Shown here: positions 28,419 to 39,799 of the stretch, piece after piece
Layout of the letters: each line of letters begins with the position of its first letter
Numbering within the stretch: position 1 is the stretch's first letter
Origin: Aggregatibacter kilianii
GTDB lineage: Bacteria; Pseudomonadota; Gammaproteobacteria; Enterobacterales; Pasteurellaceae
Assembly: GCF_003130255.1 (NCBI RefSeq)
Contig: NZ_NRCN01000001.1
Coordinates: 1,234,501 to 1,298,500 of the forward strand
Reading direction: 5' to 3'
Length of the DNA stretch: 64,000 bases
Program-made: the position numbers and the translations under genes
Notes under the pieces: model-generated
Seen by the model: the letters and a program-made list of their open reading frames with translations, nothing else
Database searches by the model: none
What the model was told of the DNA's origin: nothing

Positions 28419-29528
28419 ATGAAAAACGTTGGTTTTATCGGTTGGCGCGGAATGGTGGGTTCCGTTTTAATGGAACGTATGCAGCAAGAAAATGATTTTG
28501 CGAACATCAATCCGGTTTTCTTTACCACTTCTCAAGCAGGTCAGGCGGCGCCGACATTTGCCGGCAAAGACGCAGGCACGTTGAAAGACGCGTTTGATAT
28601 TAACGAGTTGAAGAAGTTAGACATTATTGTCACTTGCCAAGGCGGTGATTACACCAACGAAGTGTATCCAAAATTAAAAGCGGCCGGTTGGGATGGCTAT
28701 TGGGTGGATGCAGCGTCTGCATTACGTATGGAAAAAGACGCCATCATCGTATTAGACCCGGTAAACCAACACGTGATTAGCGAAGGCTTGAAAAACGGCG
28801 TGAAAACCTATGTGGGCGGTAACTGTACGGTGAGTTTGATGTTAATGGCGTTAGGCGGCCTATTTAAACAGGATTTAGTGGAATGGATTTCCGTGGCGAC
28901 TTACCAAGCTGCGAGTGGTGCAGGCGCTAAAAATATGCGTGAGTTGTTGGTACAAATGGGCGAGCTGAATGGGGAAGTCAAAGAGTTATTGGCACAACCG
29001 CATTCTTCCATTTTAGACATTGAACGCGCCGTTACGGCAAAAATGCGTGACAGCGATTTCCCAATTGATAACTTCGGTGCACCATTGGCCGGCAGCTTGA
29101 TTCCGTGGATTGATAAACTTTGGGAAAACGGACAAACCAAAGAAGAGTGGAAAGGTTACGCAGAAACCAACAAAATTCTTGGCTTAAGCGACAACCCGAT
29201 TCCGGTAGACGGCTTATGTGTACGTATCGGTGCTTTACGTTGCCACAGCCAAGCCTTCACTATTAAATTAAAACGTGATATTCCGTTAGCGGAAATCGAG
29301 CAAATTTTAGCGTCTCACAACGAATGGGTGAAAGTGATTCCGAACGACAAAGAAACCACATTGCGTGAGTTAACGCCAACCAAAGTTACCGGCACATTAA
29401 GCGTTCCGGTCGGCCGTTTACGTAAGCTCAATATGGGACCTGAGTATGTAGCGGCGTTTACCGTGGGTGACCAACTGTTATGGGGCGCTGCAGAACCGAT
29501 TCGCCGTATTTTGGTGCAGTTGGTTTAG
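28419..29528 (+). CDS. asd: Aspartate-semialdehyde dehydrogenase
   Basis: A 369-residue enzyme of the gamma-proteobacterial type. The NADP-binding GWRGMVGSV is at residues 8-16, the active-site Cys lies in GGNCTVSL near 135, and RVGA-like residues near 267 ([12 protein letters not shown]) hold the catalytic His. It reduces aspartyl phosphate to the semialdehyde for lysine, threonine and methionine. AAAGGA precedes the ATG. A hairpin terminator follows. Confidence 0.97.
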   Translation: MKNVGFIGWRGMVGSVLMERMQQENDFANINPVFFTTSQAGQAAPTFAGKDAGTLKDAFDINELKKLDIIVTCQGGDYTNEVYPKLKAAGWDGYWVDAASALRMEKDAIIVLDPVNQHVISEGLKNGVKTYVGGNCTVSLMLMALGGLFKQDLVEWISVATYQAASGAGAKNMRELLVQMGELNGEVKELLAQPHSSILDIERAVTAKMRDSDFPIDNFGAPLAGSLIPWIDKLWENGQTKEEWKGYAETNKILGLSDNPIPVDGLCVRIGALRCHSQAFTIKLKRDIPLAEIEQILASHNEWVKVIPNDKETTLRELTPTKVTGTLSVPVGRLRKLNMGPEYVAAFTVGDQLLWGAAEPIRRILVQLV

Positions 29529-29552
29529 GCATATTGATGACATAAAAATACC

Positions 29553-29582
29553 AAGGGCTGTTTCAAACAGCCCTTATTTTTT
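29553..29582 (+). terminator. Rho-independent terminator of asd
   Basis: AAGGGCTG and CAGCCCTT form a stem around TTTCAAA, followed by ATTTTTTC. Confidence 0.85.
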
Positions 29583-29736
29583 CTCATAGCGTTAAAAAAG
29601 AAAACTCTTGAAAAGAATTACTCATAAATCACTCACATGATGTAATTACCCTGTTAGGAAGAGCAAGTTAACGTTCAAAAAACGTTGTTTTTTCTGACCG
29701 CACTTTAATGAAAAATCTGCTAAGAATGATGTTTAA

Positions 29737-29813
<77 letters not shown>

Positions 29814-29846
29814 GTTGTAAAAGGAATATTAAAGAAGTAAATAGAG

Positions 29847-29923
29847 TGGTCGGCGAGATAGGATTTGAACCTACGACCCACTGGTCCCAAACCAGTTGCG
29901 CTACCAAGCTGCGCTACTCGCCG
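29847..29923 (-). tRNA. tRNA-Pro (anticodon UGG)
   Basis: A 77-base cloverleaf with encoded CCA. The anticodon loop TTTGGGA gives UGG. T arm is GGTTCAAATCC. It is the promoter-proximal member of a two-tRNA unit. Confidence 0.95.
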
Positions 29924-30043
29924 AAAAAGATGTGTAGCATTATAGTTTTCTTTCATGTTCAGTCAATAGTTTTTTTTATTTTACCATTAATCGTCTAAAT
30001 TTATCGCAATTCGGCTTACATAAAATATGGTTTTCTGACAAAA

Positions 30044-30059
30044 TAGCAAACGTTTGTAT
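30044..30059. promoter_or_regulatory. PurR-like operator before folD
   Basis: TAGCAAACGTTTGTAT contains the intact PurR core GCAAACGTTTG. It ends 21 bases before the folD ATG. A second PurR-like box lies before deoD. Confidence 0.6.
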
Positions 30060-30080
30060 TTTTTCTCATCGGAGACGCTA

Positions 30081-30938
30081 ATGACCGCGCAAATTATTTC
30101 AGGAACTCAGTTATCCAATCAAATAAAGTCCAATGTCGCTCAACAAATTTCACATTATGTCGAACGAGGGAAACGAGCGCCGGGATTGGCGGTGATTCTG
30201 GTGGGCGCCGATCCTGCCTCGCAAGTGTATGTTGCTAGTAAACGTAAAAGTTGTACTGAAATCGGCATCACGTCAAAATCTTACGACTTGCCGGAAACTA
30301 CCACAGAGCAGGCATTGTTGGAACTTATTGAGGAATTGAATCAAGATAATACGGTCGATGGTATCTTGGTGCAATTACCGTTACCAAAGCATATCGATAG
30401 CACCAAAGTGATTGAAAAAATTTCACCGGAAAAAGATGTGGACGGTTTTCATCCTTATAATGTAGGGCGTTTGTGTCAACGCATTCCGACGTTGCGTGCC
30501 TGTACCCCTTACGGTGTGATGAAATTATTGGAAACCACCGGTATTTCTTTCTATGGCAAGCATGCCGTCATTGTTGGTGCATCCAATATCGTCGGTCGTC
30601 CAATGGCGCTCGAATTACTGTTGGCCGGTTGTACCGTCACGGTGACACACCGTTTCACCGAGGATTTAGCAAGTCATATTCGTCAGGCAGATATTTTAGT
30701 CGTTGCTGTGGGCAAGCCAAAATTTATTAAGGGTGAATGGATTAAAGAAGGTGCAGTTGTTGTCGATGTGGGCATTAACCGCATTGATGGCAAATTGGTT
30801 GGTGATGTGGAATTTGAGATTGCAGCCGAGCGTGCAGCTTATATTACGCCGGTTCCAGGTGGCGTTGGCCCGATGACGGTGGCAATGTTGATGCAAAATA
30901 CCCTTTCCGCTTATGAAAAGCATGAAAATTTAGTGTAA
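30081..30938 (+). CDS. folD: Methylenetetrahydrofolate dehydrogenase/cyclohydrolase
   Basis: A 285-residue bifunctional enzyme started at ATG 30081, with GGAGACGCTA upstream. Nine further codons upstream are in frame but carry no ribosome site. YVASKRKSC near residue 50 holds the catalytic Tyr-x3-Lys pair, VQLPLPKH near 100 and [10 protein letters not shown] near 260 are family signatures. It interconverts methylene-, methenyl- and formyl-tetrahydrofolate for purine and thymidylate synthesis. A PurR-like box just upstream fits that role. Confidence 0.96.
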   Translation: MTAQIISGTQLSNQIKSNVAQQISHYVERGKRAPGLAVILVGADPASQVYVASKRKSCTEIGITSKSYDLPETTTEQALLELIEELNQDNTVDGILVQLPLPKHIDSTKVIEKISPEKDVDGFHPYNVGRLCQRIPTLRACTPYGVMKLLETTGISFYGKHAVIVGASNIVGRPMALELLLAGCTVTVTHRFTEDLASHIRQADILVVAVGKPKFIKGEWIKEGAVVVDVGINRIDGKLVGDVEFEIAAERAAYITPVPGGVGPMTVAMLMQNTLSAYEKHENLV

Positions 30939-30975
30939 AAGTGCGGTTATAAAAAATAACGTTTTTTAGACTTAC

Positions 30976-31012
30976 AAAAAAAGCCCTTGATTTGACTCAA
31001 GGGCTTTTTTTC
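30976..31012. terminator. Bidirectional terminator between folD and groEL
   Basis: AAGCCCTTGA and TCAAGGGCTT form a strong stem with A and T runs on either side, suitable for both convergent units. Confidence 0.85.
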
Positions 31013-31025
31013 GACAAGGGAAGAA

Positions 31026-32756
<1,731 letters not shown>

Positions 32757-32791
32757 TTAGTTCAAAGTGCGGTCAGATTTTCGTGCGTTTT

Positions 32792-33085
32792 TTATTCTTC
32801 AACAATCGCCAAAATATCGCCTTCGGAAATGATGAGCACTTCCTCACCATCGATTTTTTCTGTTTTTACGCCATAGCCATCGTTGAAAATTACGGTGTCG
32901 CCGACTTTAACGTGCATTGGATGAACGGAGCCGTTTTCTAAAATGCGTCCTTGGCCTACCGCTAATACTTTCGCGCGGGTGGATTTGGTTGCGGCGGAGC
33001 CTGTCAATACGATACCGCCGGCAGAGCGGGTTTCTACATCTTCACGTTTTAAAATGACTTTGTCGTGTAATGGACGAATCTTCAT
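32792..33085 (-). CDS. groES: 10 kDa co-chaperonin GroES
   Basis: A 97-residue co-chaperonin. It has the mobile loop region [15 protein letters not shown] near residues 16-30 that contacts GroEL, and the closing IVEE end. It caps the GroEL ring. It is transcribed from a clear heat-shock promoter at 33129-33156, with AGAGGAAATTTCAG before the ATG. Confidence 0.98.
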   Translation of the reverse strand: MKIRPLHDKVILKREDVETRSAGGIVLTGSAATKSTRAKVLAVGQGRILENGSVHPMHVKVGDTVIFNDGYGVKTEKIDGEEVLIISEGDILAIVEE

Positions 33086-33128
33086 CTGAAATTTCCTCTA
33101 TTTTTAGTTAATTAAAAAAGTTTTTCTT

Positions 33129-33156
33129 ATATGGGAATCATTTTTCGGCTTTCAAG
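33129..33156 (-). promoter_or_regulatory. Sigma-32 heat-shock promoter of groES-groEL
   Basis: On the minus strand CTTGAAA is followed after 13 bases by TCCCATAT. This matches the sigma-32 consensus CTTGAAA-N13-CCCCATnT with one mismatch. It starts 44 bases upstream of the groES ATG. No CIRCE element is seen. Confidence 0.8.
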
Positions 33157-33168
33157 GGAGTGTCGAAA

Positions 33169-33651
33169 TTATTTTAACCGTTTATGCTCATCGACTTCTT
33201 TTTCAAATTCCGCGTCAATAATGTCATCATCTTTGCCGTGATAGCTGTGCTGGTTATAAAAAGTGCGGTCAGTTTTGAACATGTTTTGGCGAAACAACAT
33301 GATTTTGTTGCTAAAGAATCTTTTGAGAAGTTGACTGCCTAATGGACTTAACAGAATGCAGGCTAGAATGTCAGTGACAAATCCCGGGATAACAAACAAC
33401 ACGCCGGCAATGAACCATATGGCGGATTTAAAAAGTGTTTCAGTGGGAATTTCGCCTTGGGCCAATTGTTTTCGGGTGTTAGTTAACATGAACCAACCGC
33501 GTGCACGAATTAACACAATACCTAGCATGGAGGAACCAATTAATAATAAAATCAGCATGATAATCCCAAGTTGACTACCAACCCAAACCAATAGACTGAG
33601 TTCTACGTAAATAAACAAAAAGGCGGCGAAGATAAAAATAATAAACGGCAT
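33169..33651 (-). CDS. fxsA: FxsA family membrane protein
   Basis: A 160-residue inner membrane protein with hydrophobic segments at about residues 3-20, 25-48, 72-92 and 95-110, and a charged cytoplasmic tail rich in Asp, Glu and Lys. The ARGWFMLTN segment near 50 and GVLFVIPGFVTDILA near 78 are typical. In E. coli FxsA lessens phage T7 exclusion by F plasmid; its normal role is unclear. It ends 12 bases upstream of the groES heat-shock promoter on the same strand, as in other gamma-proteobacteria where fxsA is close to groE and aspA. Confidence 0.88.
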   Translation of the reverse strand: MPFIIFIFAAFLFIYVELSLLVWVGSQLGIIMLILLLIGSSMLGIVLIRARGWFMLTNTRKQLAQGEIPTETLFKSAIWFIAGVLFVIPGFVTDILACILLSPLGSQLLKRFFSNKIMLFRQNMFKTDRTFYNQHSYHGKDDDIIDAEFEKEVDEHKRLK

Positions 33652-33790
33652 AATGGCTCCTTGCCTAATGAGTTAAAGGTGGATCTTACCTACTTTATTT
33701 TGTGGCGCAATCATTATTCATAAATACATCTTTCAGGTTAAAAAAACTAATCTGAAAAATAAAAATAAGTCGTAAATAGGCATAAAAATC

Positions 33791-33806
33791 TGTGACTTAG
33801 ATCAAT
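33791..33806. promoter_or_regulatory. CRP-like site before aspA
   Basis: TGTGA-CTTAGA-TCAAT matches TGTGA-N6-TCACA at 8 of 10 positions. It is centred about 79 bases upstream of the aspA ATG, fitting the catabolite control known for aspA. Confidence 0.45.
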
Positions 33807-33877
33807 TAAATTTTGGTCTAATTTTCTATAATCTAAATGTTTCAAAGCAACGTGTTATGTATAAAAGGAGAGCCCAA

Positions 33878-35296
33878 ATGACACAATATAGAAAAGAAGT
33901 GGATTTATTAGGTGAACGTGAAGTTCCTGCAGATGCTTACTGGGGTATTCATACATTAAGAGCGGTAGAAAATTTTAACATTTCGAATGTCACCATTTCT
34001 GATGTACCGGAATTTATTCGTGGTATGGTGATGGTGAAAAAAGCAGCAGCATTGGCGAATGGTGAACTAGGCGCCATTCCACAAAATATTGCAGAAGCAA
34101 TTGTAAAAGCTTGTGATGAAGTGTTGGTGAACGGCAAATGTTTGGATCAATTCCCATCTGATATTTACCAAGGCGGTGCAGGCACTTCCGTCAATATGAA
34201 CACCAATGAAGTGATTGCCAACTTAGCGTTAGAGATTTTAGGTCACAAAAAAGGCGAATATAAGTACCTTGACCCGATGGATCATGTGAACGCCAGCCAA
34301 TCGACCAATGATGCCTATCCTACCGGTTTCCATATCGCTGTGTACAACAGCGTGCTCAAACTTCTCGAAAAAGTCGCTTATTTACAACAAGGTTTTGAAA
34401 ATAAAGCGAAAGAATTCGAGAAAGTCTTGAAAATGGGTCGTACCCAATTACAAGATGCGGTGCCGATGACCGTTGGTCAAGAATTCAAAGCATTTGCGGT
34501 GTTAATGGCTGAAGAAGTGAAACACTTAAAAGCGGCAGCGGCACACTTGCTTGAAGTGAACATGGGCGCGACCGCAATCGGTACCGGTTTAAATACTCCG
34601 CAAGGTTATGTGCCTTCTATTGTGAAACATTTATCCGATGTTACCGGATTACATTGCACCGGCTCAGAGAACTTAATTGAAGCAACCTCAGACTGCGGTG
34701 ATTATGTTTCCGTGCATGGCGCGTTAAAACGTACTGCGGTGAAATTGTCAAAAATCTGTAACGACTTACGTTTACTGTCTTCCGGTCCTCGTGCAGGCAT
34801 TAAAGAAATCAACTTGCCTGAATTACAAGCCGGTTCCTCCATCATGCCGGCAAAAGTGAACCCGGTTGTGCCGGAAGTGGTTAACCAAGTGTGCTTCAAA
34901 GTGATTGGTAACGACACCACCGTCACCTTCGCTTCGGAAGCAGGTCAATTACAATTAAACGTAATGGAGCCGGTGATTGTACAAGCTATGTTTGAATCCA
35001 TTGAGATTTTAGGCAACGCATGTGTGAACTTACGCGATAAATGTGTTGATGGCATCACTGTCAACAAAGAAACCTGTGAAAACTACGTTTACAACTCTAT
35101 CGGTATCGTGACTTACTTGAACCCATTCATCGGCCACCACAACGGTGACTTAGTGGGTAAAATCTGTGCGCAAACCGGTAAAGGTGTGCGTGAAGTGGTC
35201 TTGGAAAAAGGCTTGTTAACCAAAGAACAGTTGGATGACATCCTTTCCGTAGAAAACTTGATGAATCCGACTTACAAAGCTAAGTTAAATAAGTGA
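33878..35296 (+). CDS. aspA: Aspartate ammonia-lyase
   Basis: A 472-residue enzyme started at ATG 33878, which has AAAGGAG with 7-base spacing; an ATG seven codons upstream lies before that site. [11 protein letters not shown] near residue 317 is the fumarase/aspartase signature loop with the catalytic Ser. It deaminates aspartate to fumarate, feeding fumarate respiration under low oxygen. The location next to fxsA and groE matches other gamma-proteobacteria. Confidence 0.96.
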   Translation: MTQYRKEVDLLGEREVPADAYWGIHTLRAVENFNISNVTISDVPEFIRGMVMVKKAAALANGELGAIPQNIAEAIVKACDEVLVNGKCLDQFPSDIYQGGAGTSVNMNTNEVIANLALEILGHKKGEYKYLDPMDHVNASQSTNDAYPTGFHIAVYNSVLKLLEKVAYLQQGFENKAKEFEKVLKMGRTQLQDAVPMTVGQEFKAFAVLMAEEVKHLKAAAAHLLEVNMGATAIGTGLNTPQGYVPSIVKHLSDVTGLHCTGSENLIEATSDCGDYVSVHGALKRTAVKLSKICNDLRLLSSGPRAGIKEINLPELQAGSSIMPAKVNPVVPEVVNQVCFKVIGNDTTVTFASEAGQLQLNVMEPVIVQAMFESIEILGNACVNLRDKCVDGITVNKETCENYVYNSIGIVTYLNPFIGHHNGDLVGKICAQTGKGVREVVLEKGLLTKEQLDDILSVENLMNPTYKAKLNK

Positions 35297-35353
35297 ATTT
35301 AGTGAACAAATCGCCAAATAAATAGTCGAAGAGGTAACTTGTTTATTTAGGTT

Positions 35354-35393
35354 AAAATCAGCGTCTTAAGGGATTAGGGCGCTGATTTTTTAT
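35354..35393 (+). terminator. Terminator of aspA
   Basis: AAAATCAGCG and CGCTGATTTT form a 10-bp stem with a 16-base loop, followed by TTATTTG. Confidence 0.75.
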
Positions 35394-35486
35394 TTGTTGC
35401 TTTTTAATAGGCGTGGGTCGGGCTAGAATAAGCGCTAAATTTTTCCAAGGAACATTTTACTAAGGAATTTGGAATAGGAAGAAGAG

Positions 35487-36530
35487 ATGATGAAAAATGT
35501 ATTGGTTATTCGTAATGATAAATTGGGTGATTTTATGTTGGCGTGGCCATCGTTCGCCATGCTCAAAGCCTCCGATCCATCGCTAAAACTGACCGCACTT
35601 GTGCCTGCCTACACGGCAGATATCGCCCGTGCCTGTCCTTATTTGGATAATGTCATTATTGACGCGCCAAAAGATGATAAGGCCGCATTTCAGCGTGTCG
35701 TAAACGAGATCAAAGCACAGCAGTTTGACGCTATGATCAGCTTTTTTTCCAATACACATAACGCTAAATTAGCGTGGAAATGCCGTATTCCTTATCGCTT
35801 GGCGCCGGCCACCAAATGGGTGCAATTTTTTTATAATCATCGTTTAACGCAACGCCGCTCCCAATCCGCCAAGCCGGAATTTGAATATAACTTGGATTTG
35901 GCCCGTGCGTTTTTACGCGATCACAAGATCCCTGTGGTTGAACCGCACACACCGTATTTTTCCTTTGAGCAAAGTGCGGTGGATTTTCAGCGTGAATTTT
36001 TGTGCGACCAACTCAAGATCGATACCTCGAAAAAATGGATTTTTCTACACAGCGGTTCTGGCGGCTCCGCCAATAATTTATCGCTTACGCAATACGCTCA
36101 ATTAATCCAAGGTCTCTTGCGCCATTTGGATGTCTATGTGATTTTAACCGCCGGTCCAAATGAAAGTGAAAAAGCCCGTGAATTGGCAGGACTGGTGCAG
36201 GATCCTCGGGTGGTGATTTATGACAAAAATAATGGGTTGGTGGATTTTGCGCTTTCTTTAGCCTGTGCCGATTTATTTATCGCCGGTTCAACCGGACCGT
36301 TGCACTTAAGTGGCGCGTTAAACGTGCCGACCATCGGATTTTACCCAAGTCGTCGTTCTGCCACCCCTTTGCGTTGGCAGCCGATTAATGATGCCGATAA
36401 GCATTTAGCGTTCTGTCCGCCTAATGATAAAGCCAGTCAAACGGATTTGAGTCAAATTAGGATTGATGAAAAGTTAGATGAAGTTATTCGCTTTATCGCG
36501 AAAGTGTGGAATGCGGTTGATAAAAAATAG
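35487..36530 (+). CDS. Family 9 glycosyltransferase (heptosyltransferase-like)
   Basis: A 347-residue GT-B protein. IRNDKLGDFMLAWP at about residues 8-21 is the heptosyltransferase N-terminal pattern with the catalytic Asp region. LHSGSGGSANNLS near 191 and AGSTGPLHLSGAL near 272 form the nucleotide-sugar site. It should add heptose to LPS inner core in the cytoplasm; which linkage cannot be read. Two adjacent ATG codons are possible starts. Its 3' end overlaps the convergent YczE-type gene by 57 bases. Confidence 0.82.
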   Translation: MMKNVLVIRNDKLGDFMLAWPSFAMLKASDPSLKLTALVPAYTADIARACPYLDNVIIDAPKDDKAAFQRVVNEIKAQQFDAMISFFSNTHNAKLAWKCRIPYRLAPATKWVQFFYNHRLTQRRSQSAKPEFEYNLDLARAFLRDHKIPVVEPHTPYFSFEQSAVDFQREFLCDQLKIDTSKKWIFLHSGSGGSANNLSLTQYAQLIQGLLRHLDVYVILTAGPNESEKARELAGLVQDPRVVIYDKNNGLVDFALSLACADLFIAGSTGPLHLSGALNVPTIGFYPSRRSATPLRWQPINDADKHLAFCPPNDKASQTDLSQIRIDEKLDEVIRFIAKVWNAVDKK

Positions 36531-37139
36531 CGTATATTGCACTACCCAGCCAATGCCGAAGGCAAACATGAGCGTGCCGATGCCTAATACGCCGCCAAGT
36601 AGGAAACCGAATACACAGACCAACACTTCAATAGACGTGCGAACGATGCCGATTTTCCAATGAAAATGTTGGCATAAGCCGACCATTAAGCCGTCACGCG
36701 GGCCGGGGCCTTGATGGCAGGTTAAATAAAAGGCGGTGCCGATGCCGAACAATAAAATGCCGACAATAGCATAAGCAAAACGGGCATAAAGTGCGGTCGG
36801 TTTTTGCAGTAAATAGGTGGTTAACCCCAAGAAGAAGGCGATCACGAAAATATTCATTACCGTTGCCAACCCAGGTTTGAGCCTTAATGGAAACCACGCC
36901 AACATGACAATCATGCTGATGATCCAAGAGGCCCAACCTACGCTGAATTGGCCTTGTGTTGCCACCCCTTGGGACAACACCGTCCAAGGTGCAGAGCCTA
37001 AATCCGACAACAATAACAACCCCTCGCCGAATCCAATGACCGTCAAGGAGCATAGCAAAACGCTGAGCGATTTGAATTCAATCGACCATAGCGATTTGGC
37101 GGCCCAAGTGGTGTGTGGAAAAACGTGAGGTTTTTTCAT
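36474..37139 (-). CDS. YczE/YitT-type membrane protein
   Basis: A roughly 221-residue membrane protein with five helices. SLGSAPW-like DLGSAPWTVLSQG after the first helix and a CHQGPGPRDGLMVG segment near the fourth are hallmarks of the YczE family. Its function is unknown; a transporter role is often guessed. An in-frame ATG at 37205 would add 22 residues; neither start has a good ribosome site, and 37139 keeps the first helix near the N-terminus. It is convergent with, and overlaps, the heptosyltransferase-like gene. Confidence 0.72.
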   Translation of the reverse strand: MKKPHVFPHTTWAAKSLWSIEFKSLSVLLCSLTVIGFGEGLLLLSDLGSAPWTVLSQGVATQGQFSVGWASWIISMIVMLAWFPLRLKPGLATVMNIFVIAFFLGLTTYLLQKPTALYARFAYAIVGILLFGIGTAFYLTCHQGPGPRDGLMVGLCQHFHWKIGIVRTSIEVLVCVFGFLLGGVLGIGTLMFAFGIGWVVQYTLFFINRIPHFRDKANNFI

Positions 37140-37242
37140 GTAATGCGTAACCTGTGAGAATGGAATTTGTGTCAAATGGAGGGCATTATCCCAATCTTTC
37201 ACCATTCTGTCTAAATAATTCTCTATTATTGAGGCCTAATTT

Positions 37243-37258
37243 TGTGACGGAGATCACG
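37243..37258. promoter_or_regulatory. CRP-like site before yjjI
   Basis: TGTGA-CGGAGA-TCACG matches the CRP palindrome at 9 of 10 positions. It is centred about 100 bases upstream of the yjjI ATG and also lies upstream of the divergent membrane protein gene. Confidence 0.65.
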
Positions 37259-37350
37259 TTATCTTCCCCGTAGAATTGAGTTTCACTCCATAAGTTTTTA
37301 CAATGACCGCTCAATAGATAATTTTCTTTTATATATTCAGGAGCTGCCGT

Positions 37351-38892
37351 ATGCAATCAACGATTCAAGATATTCTAGCTACTGTGAAATCTGATGCGTT
37401 GACTTGCCAACAGAAACTGATGATTTTAGGCAACATTGCCGAGCGTTTGATTGACCCACGCGAATTACTAGATTACACCGATGAAGAATGGCAATACATC
37501 GAAAATCAAATGATTTGCGACTTGAACGAGGGTTATGCCATTTATCGTCCACGTTATATTTTGCCGGATTACGATGTTTATATTAAAAACGGTTGCCAGT
37601 TTCTTGATTTGCCGGCACCGAAAGACTTGGATGAGGCATTGGACGGTTTATTGATTTTATATTCCCATGTCCCTTCCATTACGACTTATCCGGTGTATAT
37701 CGGTCGCCTTGATGTGTTGTTGGATCCTTTTATTACCGATGAACAACAAGATTATGTCAAAATCAAACGCTTTTTGAATCACATTGATAAAACCATTCCT
37801 GATTCCTTCTGCCATGCCAATATTGGGCCTTATGACACCAAGGCCGGTCGTCTGATTTTACAAGCGGTAATCGAGTTAGAAAACCCGACACCGAATATGA
37901 CCATTCGTTACGACAAAAAGAAAACGTCAAGCGCATTTGCCGAATTGGCGGCGAAAGCCTGCTTATTGGTTTCCAAACCCTCTTTCGCCAATGATGCGTA
38001 TTATATTTCCGACTTGGGCGAACAATATGGTATTGCCAGTTGCTATAACGCATTGCCTGAATGTGGTGGTGCTTACACCTTAACCCGCTTGCGTTTAGGC
38101 ACGATTGCCCGCGCCTGCCAAAGCACTGACGAAATGGTGAATCATTTATTACCGAAAGTGGCGAAATTGGCGCTTTCCACCATGGACAAACGACATAAAT
38201 TTTTAGTGGAAGAAAGCAACTTCTTTAATACGGATTTTTTGGTGAAAGAAGGTTTTATTAAAGCTGATAATTTCACTAGCATGATTGCCATTGTTGGGTT
38301 GGCGGATGCAACCAATCATTTGTTACAACAAGAAGGCATTCAAGAAACTTTCGGGCAAAGTGCGCGCGGAGAGGAAATTGCCACGGCGATTATGGATAAG
38401 TTGCAGGAAATTAATGACGCGCATCAAGGATTATATGTGGCGCGTACCAATAATCGTTATTTACTACATGCACAAGTCGGTGCCAGCAATCACGCGGAAG
38501 ATCGCCAAAATACACCGGCACATCGCATTCGGGTTGGCGAAGAGCCGACCTTGTTAGCGCATTTGAAACAATCGGCGCCATATCATAAATATTTCCCGTC
38601 CGGCACCGGCGATTTGTTCGCTTTTGACCAAACTTATACTGAACACTTAGATGCTGTGGTGGACATTATTGATGGTGCTTTTGCATTAGGCTATCGCTAT
38701 ATCACTACTTATTTGAAAAATACCGATTTAATCCGCGTCACCGGTTATTTGGTGAAGAAAAGCGAAGTGGAGCGTTTCCGCAAAGGCGAAGCGGTGTTGC
38801 GAGATACTACATGGTACGGTTCCGGTACGGATGATTGTGCCAAGGTGTTTGATCGCCAATTGCGCGATGAGCAGGATGTGAAGGCGGCTTAG
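37351..38892 (+). CDS. yjjI: YjjI family glycyl radical enzyme
   Basis: A 513-residue member of the YjjI (DUF3029) glycyl radical group. The C-terminal RVTGY near residue 477 is the glycyl radical motif, and cysteines such as the one in YGIASCYNALPECGG near 230 may serve in thiyl chemistry. The substrate is unknown. It is followed 22 bases later by its activase yjjW. Presence of nupC and deoD downstream echoes the yjjI-yjjW-deo arrangement in E. coli and hints at a link with deoxynucleoside breakdown. AGGAG precedes the ATG. Confidence 0.88.
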   Translation: MQSTIQDILATVKSDALTCQQKLMILGNIAERLIDPRELLDYTDEEWQYIENQMICDLNEGYAIYRPRYILPDYDVYIKNGCQFLDLPAPKDLDEALDGLLILYSHVPSITTYPVYIGRLDVLLDPFITDEQQDYVKIKRFLNHIDKTIPDSFCHANIGPYDTKAGRLILQAVIELENPTPNMTIRYDKKKTSSAFAELAAKACLLVSKPSFANDAYYISDLGEQYGIASCYNALPECGGAYTLTRLRLGTIARACQSTDEMVNHLLPKVAKLALSTMDKRHKFLVEESNFFNTDFLVKEGFIKADNFTSMIAIVGLADATNHLLQQEGIQETFGQSARGEEIATAIMDKLQEINDAHQGLYVARTNNRYLLHAQVGASNHAEDRQNTPAHRIRVGEEPTLLAHLKQSAPYHKYFPSGTGDLFAFDQTYTEHLDAVVDIIDGAFALGYRYITTYLKNTDLIRVTGYLVKKSEVERFRKGEAVLRDTTWYGSGTDDCAKVFDRQLRDEQDVKAA

Positions 38893-38914
38893 CACTTAAA
38901 AAACGTTGTAAAAA

Positions 38915-39703
38915 ATGACCGCACTTTCGCAGATTTTTGTTCCTCTACATCGCATTATTCCTTTTTCCAACGTGGAAGGGCAGGGAAATCGAACAAGCAT
39001 TTTTCTGCAAGGTTGTAAGTTGAATTGCTTGTATTGCCATAATCCGGAAACCATTGCGCGTTATACGCAAGAAAGCAAAGATGTGAGCTTGCAGTATTTA
39101 TATGAACAGGTGATGAGTGCCGTGCCGTTTATTCGCGGTGTGACCTTTTCTGGCGGTGAACCCACCATTCATCATCGCAAGTTGGTGCCATTATTTGTTG
39201 CATTGCGTGAGCAAGGGTTAACCTGTTATTTGGATAGTAGCGGTTTTTTTGAATTCGATAAAATCAAACCGTTGATTGAGGTGACGGATAAGTTTTTGTT
39301 CGATTTAAAAGGCGAAGGAATAGGTTTGCAATCCTTGTGTTTTGATCGGCAAAATCGTACAGGAAAAGTGCCTACGCAATTGATTCCTTTACGACAACAA
39401 ATTAAGACGGAAAACTTACAGCGCAATTTAAACAATTTGCAACGCTTGTTGGATTTGGATAAAGTGGAGGAAGTGCGGTTAGTTTTTGTGAAGGATTTTT
39501 TCAACGCAGAACTACTGGTTCGATGCGTAGCCGAACTTCTCAAGTCTCATCCGCGGGTGTTGTTTAAGATCATTCGCATGCATAACAAAGGCGCGCGTGA
39601 TAAGGAGGGACTAGCCCCTTTTATTCCGACGATTGAAGAAACGGATAAATTAGCAGATTATGGCAGACGTTGCGGTATTCAAAACATGGTAACGATTTAT
39701 TAG
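38915..39703 (+). CDS. yjjW: YjjW glycyl radical enzyme activase
   Basis: A 262-residue radical SAM protein. CKLNCLYC at about residues 33-40 supplies the CxxxCxxC cluster ligands, and TFSGGEP near 77 is the SAM-binding GGE motif. It should install the glycyl radical on YjjI using SAM and a 4Fe-4S cluster under anaerobic conditions. It lacks the extra ferredoxin-like cysteine cluster found in some activases. Its start codon sits within an uptake signal (ATGACCGCACTT). Confidence 0.9.
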   Translation: MTALSQIFVPLHRIIPFSNVEGQGNRTSIFLQGCKLNCLYCHNPETIARYTQESKDVSLQYLYEQVMSAVPFIRGVTFSGGEPTIHHRKLVPLFVALREQGLTCYLDSSGFFEFDKIKPLIEVTDKFLFDLKGEGIGLQSLCFDRQNRTGKVPTQLIPLRQQIKTENLQRNLNNLQRLLDLDKVEEVRLVFVKDFFNAELLVRCVAELLKSHPRVLFKIIRMHNKGARDKEGLAPFIPTIEETDKLADYGRRCGIQNMVTIY

Positions 39704-39799
39704 CTAATTGTGACATCACTAACGAAATTCATTCACGTTTTTTTGATGGAAAACAAGTAGAATAGACAGACTTTTAATTCACTTACTTTTGAGGTTCTT

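Noticed and set aside
33780-33830. FNR box before aspA
   Set aside because: TTGAT-N4-ATCAA is not present; only a half-like ATCAA overlapping the CRP-like site.
39709-39724. CRP site before nupC (TGTGACATCACTAACG)
   Set aside because: Only the left half matches well; the right half has several mismatches.
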